Source of the DNA: Hymenopus coronatus
Taxonomy: Eukaryota; Arthropoda; Insecta; Mantodea; Hymenopodidae
Direction of reading: 5' to 3'
DNA: 64,000 bases
Assembly: GCA_030762935.1 (NCBI GenBank)
Contig: CM060900.1
Location: 108,900,620-108,964,619, forward strand
In this document: piece after piece, positions 57,960 through 64,000 of the stretch
How positions within the stretch are numbered: position 1 is the stretch's first letter
Layout: each line of letters opens with the position of its first letter
Program-made: the position numbers and the translations under genes
The notes under the pieces: generated by a model
Told to the model about the DNA's origin: nothing
The model's database searches: none
The model's input: the letters and a program-made list of their open reading frames with translations, nothing else

Positions 57960-58041
<82 letters not shown>

Positions 58042-58065
58042 TGATGAGGAGGAGGAGGAAGAGAA
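57960..58065 (+). repeat. AAT microsatellite (~26 units) passing into GAT/GAG/AGA
   Basis: An uninterrupted AAT run at 57961-58038, then GATGATGAGGAGGAGG and AAGAAG units. It abuts the SINE-A2 copy. Confidence 0.95.
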
Positions 58066-58110
58066 GAAGAAGAATAACAATATATAATTTCTGAAACAGG
58101 TTTTAATAAG

Positions 58111-58345
58111 CCCGGCTTGGTAGTGTGGAGGTAGTGTGTCTGCCTCACATTCAAGAGGTCGCGAGTTCGAACCTCGCTTAGGGTGAGCTACTCGGATAAT
58201 GTTTCGTCGGGGTTCTCCCTTATCTTGAGAAGTCGAATGTCGAGTAACTTTAAGCTCCATTGACCTCAATATCATCTGAGCATCATGTCACCTATTTCGT
58301 TCATCGTCGTATATAGCGAAGCAGGTTAAAGGACATTAAGCTATA
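58111..58345 (+). mobile_element. SINE-B copy, full
   Basis: The tRNA-like head has A box GGCTTGGTAGTGTGGAGG and B box GCGAGTTCGAACCTCG, then GGGGTTCTCCCTTATC, GTAACTTTAAGCTCCATT and GAGCATCATGTCACC, ending before an A-rich AAATAAAGAAAA tail. Confidence 0.88.
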
Positions 58346-59324
58346 AAATATAAAATAAAGAAAATAAAATTCATTAATCGTTATTCAGTTTAGTGTATAA
58401 ATGTAGTTTATGCACAAAGCACATTGTTGTTAGATATAAAATAAATTAAATAGGTATATATAAGTTATATAATGTCTTTCTGTTTACAAAATACTGTAAT
58501 TTTGAAACACTGCTGAATTAAATAATTTCCCAGCGTTGAACATGGTTGCGTATTTACGCGAAATTGTGTTTATTAACAACAATTAAAAAGTACGGAACGC
58601 TTATGTACACAAGTGCATTAAATTCAAGGTTCGCATACCTATAATATAATGCCTGTATAATCAACCGAAGCTGTAATTGGCACCAACAACGGCCACTAGT
58701 TTCTGTAGAGACTTGAATTTAATAGGGGGTCCCCTCTGCAGCCTGTCTCATTATAAATTGATACACATTAGCAATCCCTTCTCGTGTTTGGCTGTGCAAG
58801 AAATTTCCCTGTAATTTACCAAGAGCTGGTGGCATTGTTTAGTCTATTTTTAGCTCTGGTGTGCGTCACAAGAGCGATACTCACAATATCACGGTGTTGG
58901 ACTAGCTGATGTTTGCTTGCTACGTGCCTGCTACTTGAAGGCCGAATCCAGCATCAGATCATGCCTCTGCGCATCATGTTTACAGTACTCTCGTCTATTT
59001 GCAAGCACAGTACCCACGGTTTAAAAGCGCTGTAGATAAAGATGGTTTTATCAGCACAAAATCTCAACCAATTAACCAACGATGCTATTAGCTTAGGCAT
59101 AAATATCGTTAAAATAGTTCAGCTATCATAAATCCAAAGAGCAATCAGACCCTAACTATAAAGCATGCAAACACAAACTACCACTTGGTCGTATTGACGA
59201 TTTCACACGTGACTTGTTACGAAGAACTAATTACCAATGGTTTATGAATTACGATCCCCTTAACATATCAATTCCCTTAAGAAAATAGTTGCAAAATGGT
59301 TGGCACATTTTGGAGGGGGTTCCA
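58346..59324. other. unassigned AT-rich sequence
   Basis: Nothing recognised. Confidence 0.4.
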
Positions 59325-59815
59325 CTCGGCAGCCACTATGTGCTTATTGCGCATCAGACCCTAGGAGGATATGAGAGTATTCAACGGGCGGCCGAAGTCG
59401 ATCGCGAAGAAAGAGCCACCGTTGTGAGTCCCTAACATAGCCCAAGCAGTTCTTCATCTCAAAGTGGGCGCTAGGAGCCCGCGCCCTGGGTCTTACTGAA
59501 CACAGCAAGTCCTGGAGACGTTTCCAGCGCCACTTTTCCGCCGACAGCTATGTTTGGAAAGTGTTTTCACGACCGCAGTAACGCTGACCTACACCTACAC
59601 CATGAAAGAAAAGGGCTGGAATTAAATGGAGATGAAATGAAGGAACAAGAAGTTCGGAGGGAACGAAGAAACCTCTCCAGCATTCGCCTGATGACCCAGG
59701 AAAATCTAAAAAAAACACGAGTCAGAGAGTACGGCCGCGGTAATTGAACCCATGACCTTCCGAATGCATCCCAGACGAAATGCCTGAGCCAGTTCGGTAT
59801 CGCTTCGGGTTGTAT
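59325..59815 (-). mobile_element. SINE-D copy, long
   Basis: Minus strand: GGTCATGGGTTCAATTACC as B box (about 59757), TCAGGCGAATGCTGGAGAGG and a GC-rich body through GGGCGCGGGCTCC. It is collinear with 2262-2785. GC-rich DNA continues to about 60125 and may be part of it. Confidence 0.7.
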
Positions 59816-61069
<1,254 letters not shown>

Positions 61070-61375
61070 GCATATCTGGGAGCCAACGGCACGTAACCAC
61101 AGAATGAAGAACCTGGAACGAGTGGTCGACTCATAGTCAGGCATGAGCATGAGAAAGTGGATAATATGAAATGAAAGCGAAGTGGATGTTAGGAAAGGGA
61201 ATGATGCAGTACTTGGTGGAATGAGTGGCGGGGGAAACCGGAGAACCTGAGAATACCCGCCTAGATGCCGTTTTCTTCCACCACAAATCCCACATGCATG
61301 CGCTTGGGATCGAACCCGGGCCGCCTAGGTGGGAGGCGAGCGGACTAACCTCTTTGCCACGGCATCACCAGTGAT
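61070..61375 (-). mobile_element. SINE-A2 copy, full
   Basis: Reversed: head TGCCGTGGCAAAGAGGTTAG and CCCGGGTTCGATCCC, linker TTTGTGGTGGAAGAAAACGG, central domain TTCTCCGGTTTCCCCC. The alternative tail is GCTCATGCCTGACTATGAG ... CCAGGTTCTTCATTCTGTGG ... CCGTTGGCTCCCAG. Head and centre are those of SINE-A1; the tail is different. Confidence 0.88.
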
Positions 61376-61700
61376 GATAATAAAGAATAATGATTCTAAT
61401 AATAATTAATAATTGTTAATAAAGGGCAAGAACGTCGGTTTTATCTGCACTCGATGCTGTGTGTAGCGAAAAATACACCTTGACAATATACCTGTGACGT
61501 CAACTATTCCACTCGCTGGCAGCTGTAGAGATCGGCCTACGTTATTCTTAACTCACCTTTTTCTAAATAAACTGCAGCAACCGTACCCGTCCTAAATTCA
61601 CGATATATTTCCTTAGATTCCAGCAAATGGTTTCTAATCATATTCACTATACAATTTTTACTTGACGATTTTCTATGCATGAATGAATTCCGCTCACAAA
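61376..61700. other. unassigned sequence
   Basis: Nothing recognised. Confidence 0.4.
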
Positions 61701-61709
61701 CTGTTCGCA

Positions 61710-63105
61710 TACAAGGAGGGTGGTTCTAAAAGTTTTCGGCCTGTCTCAGAAATGTCGGGAGTATGACCAATTTATTTGAATATTGTGAACTAGTTTGTGT
61801 CGCATAAAGTCAGTATTGTTTGTGATAATCGTCAAACAACTTAGTGTTAACACTATCTACAAAATGAATAAAACTGAAATACGAGTAAATTTAGCACACA
61901 GATTTGAAGGGTTTAAATCCAACAGAAATTCAAAATGAGTTAGATTCGACATTACAGTATTCTTCCCGTTTGTTTTCAAAGGTTAAGTATTGCACCGCTG
62001 GATTTAAGCATGGTCGTATATGCGTTTAAGGTTATGAACGCTCAGGGCATCCCAAAACTGCTAGGATCAACGAGAGTGTGACAAAAATTCAAAGTACTTG
62101 CCGTCAATCAGGGGGAGATTGTTTCTGCAACGTGAGATTGTTCCATCTAGGACAATGTTAATTACATTTCCCCCCTCAAGTGTTCTACCACATATGTGGC
62201 CACACTGAAACAACTGCTTGAGTTTCAAGAAGATTCCATTAGGGACAGCACCGGCGCTTGTTTTGACTTGATACTGTTTTTTTATGGAAAAATACCATGC
62301 TTTATTTGCATGCCTAGTAGAATTGAAGCTCAAGAGTTATTTTAGTATGGTCAACGCATAACCTAAAACACATGAGAACCCACACAATTTACATATATTA
62401 AGTGGGAAATATAATTAGCATTACCCCAGATCTCCCCTAAAAGTCCAATCTCAATTTGATTGACGATATTAAAATGATCGCCGATTGAAGGTACGCAAGC
62501 TGGTTGAAATTGCAAACCTGTACCCACTTTATTTTACAAAAGTTTTGTATATGTAAAAGCTTTCCGCTCGATGGGTACCGCTTTTTTGATAGTGTGCCAT
62601 TGCATTTGAATGAGTATTTCTCAAGAATGTTTTACACTTGTTTTAACGAAATTCAATTGTGCTTCGACGTTTCATAGCAAAAGATGAAACATGGATTGAT
62701 CACTATATGCCATAAGCGAGGCAGCAGTTCAAACAGTGGCTGGCAACAGGTGAAGGTGCACTAAAGAAATAAAAACGATTTCATTTAAAGGAAAAGTCAT
62801 GGCTGCGTTTATTGATTCTCAAGCTGTGGTGCTCCTAGACTACCTCCAGAAGTACGCTTCTGTACTGAAGGATGCTCTACAGGAGAAACGTTCAACCTTG
62901 CCATGAAAAGAATGTTCTCTATCATCACGATAACGCGTCTTCACATGCGACTGGTGTCTGGGATTGTTGCAGTAAAACTGCATGGCCTTCGCTTCCAAGT
63001 GCCTCCAAAGTCGCCAGATTTGACTCCCAGCAATTATCTTTTATTCCCAGTCCTTAACAAATGACTGGTGGACGGAAATTTACATCACATGATGACGCTG
63101 AAGAA
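61710..63105 (+). pseudogene. mariner transposase relic, full span
   Basis: The start at 61864 reads MNKTEIRVNLAHRFEG; frame changes then give PTEIQNELDSTLQYSS (about 61920), ERSGHPKTARI, and RRFIAKDETWIDHY with first Asp at 62683-62685. Next come FIDSQ-like and HHDNASSHATG with second Asp at 62929-62931, and PPKSPDLTPSNYLLFP, in which the third Asp is Asn (63032-63034). The spacing is that of DD34D allowing a frameshift. It is inactive. A terminus-like CAAGGAGGGTGGTTCTAAAA lies at about 61711; the other end was not identified. It is distinct from the other three mariner lineages here. Confidence 0.85.
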
Positions 63106-63686
63106 GGGTTTAAGTTACAGTTGCTTTTTGCTGCTGGAGGTAGAAGAATGCAACTAACTTTAAAATGGCATTCACAAAAATGCGACAACAAACTGCCACA
63201 TAAACAAAGGATATGCCGTTTTCCCTCTCAGCTGTGGAGCTTATTTCTGGTCTGGTCTGGCTATCGAATATATATTTGGTATGTGTGTGCTTTTTAAGAA
63301 GTGCTGCATAAATTTGTTTCAAGGAAGAAAAGGGAACAAAGTGCTAGTCCAAGTGAAACTAAATATGGACACACAAAAGAAACTAAACCTGATACCAAAA
63401 TAGCATACCAAACAAACGATTAATGGAAAAGTGGTGCAAATTCCATATTTTGTGTGTAGTTTGTGTGAGAACATAAAGAGCTGTTTGGCGTCATTATTAG
63501 GTAGGATGCAGTGTTAACATTCACAACAAACGCAAGAAATTAACAGTTAAAAACAGTGTTTTAATATAGACAGCAAAGGATAATTATAAAATCGTTCCGT
63601 TTATATCTAATTAAAATAAGAATGCTCTCAGTTCAAATGCATCTTAATACAAATGCTGACGTAATTAATTTGCTAATGCAGTTCCA
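63106..63686. other. unassigned; possible mariner 3' remnant
   Basis: No further motif after the mariner reading frame; AT-rich. Confidence 0.35.
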
Positions 63687-63888
63687 GCCCACACCGTGGC
63701 CGAGAGGTTAGACAGCTGGGTTCGATCCCAGGCGACCGCATGCATGCTTTGTGGTGGATAAAGCGGCCCAGGGGCAGGTTTTCTTCTGGTTCTCGCTATC
63801 ACATTCCACCGGTGCTTCATCTTCATTCCCTGTATCATGTGTCATCGCCTGCGGTGTAGGCTGTAGTAAAAGCAGGCGTTAAAAAAAC
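63687..63888 (+). mobile_element. SINE-A1 copy, slightly shortened head
   Basis: A box ACCGTGGCCGAGAGGTTAGA directly followed by GGGTTCGATCCC (the usual segment between the boxes is partly deleted), then TTTGTGGTGGATAAAGCGGC and the tail AAAGCAGGCGTTAAA plus a short A-run. Confidence 0.88.
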
Positions 63889-63949
63889 TATTTCTGCGTT
63901 AGTGGTAACTTGGATCCCATATATCATACGCACATCTTTTTTGTTTGTT

Positions 63950-64000
63950 TTGTTTTAGTGTTTAAAGCCCGTTTTTACTACATGACACCGCAGGCGATAC
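63950..64000 (-). mobile_element. SINE-A1 3' end (cut by window end)
   Basis: Reversed: CGCCTGCGGTGTCATGTAG and AAACGGGCTTTAAACACT; continues beyond the window. Confidence 0.8.

Noticed and set aside
58111..58190. Functional tRNA gene in SINE-B head
   Set aside because: The same head plus the same ~120-bp body is repeated at 10948 and 5395 (reverse); the acceptor stem is not closed.

Overview
The window is eukaryotic, repeat-rich, AT-rich intergenic or intronic DNA, most likely from an arthropod and probably an insect. The evidence is several lineages of mariner (DD34D) transposase relics, a Transib (RAG1-like) transposon, a hAT element, several tRNA-derived SINE families with intact A and B box sequences, and long microsatellites. 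There are no long ORFs, operons, rRNA genes or CRISPR arrays. I cannot name the species.

The dominant component is one interspersed family, called Hel-A here, of about 0.85-0.9 kb and roughly 18-20 complete or partial copies on both strands. Well-preserved copies start with TCTGATGTG after a host A, carry an inner ACTTTCTCTAC motif, hold an expandable CA/TG tract, and end in a ~40-bp palindrome followed by CTAG or ATAG and a host T. This is the layout of non-autonomous Helitron/Helentron (DINE/HINE-type) elements.

Layout. 0-12 kb: Hel-A copies (one nested in another), a 219-bp MITE with ~60-bp inverted ends, SINEs of four types, and a 164-bp tandem duplication. 12-24 kb: Hel-A fragments, three mariner relics (14.6, 16.5 and 21.6 kb), and a longer relative of the MITE. 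23-34 kb: a dense Hel-A block with SINEs and microsatellites. 34-36 kb: the only convincing host-gene signal, a 218-bp exon bounded by AG and GT splice sites (34622-34839), containing a possible N-myristoylation start MGQKISG. Fragments of a Tc1/IS630-like DDE transposon lie at 32.7, 35.9 and 41.9 kb. 39.07-40.45 kb: a non-autonomous hAT element with an 8-bp target duplication and a SINE nested inside it with a perfect 15-bp duplication. 46.8-51.8 kb: large tRNA-derived composite SINEs and a foldback MITE at 47.3 kb. 53.5-56.7 kb: a complete but dead Transib element with matching termini and 5-bp target duplications, all three catalytic acids visible in three different frames, and a Hel-A copy inserted in it. 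57-64 kb: SINEs next to very long AAT/TTA microsatellites, and a fourth mariner relic.

Nothing here forms a pathway. The window is a layered record of transposition: Transib interrupted by Hel-A, hAT interrupted by a SINE, and Hel-A interrupted by Hel-A. This gives relative ages for the families.
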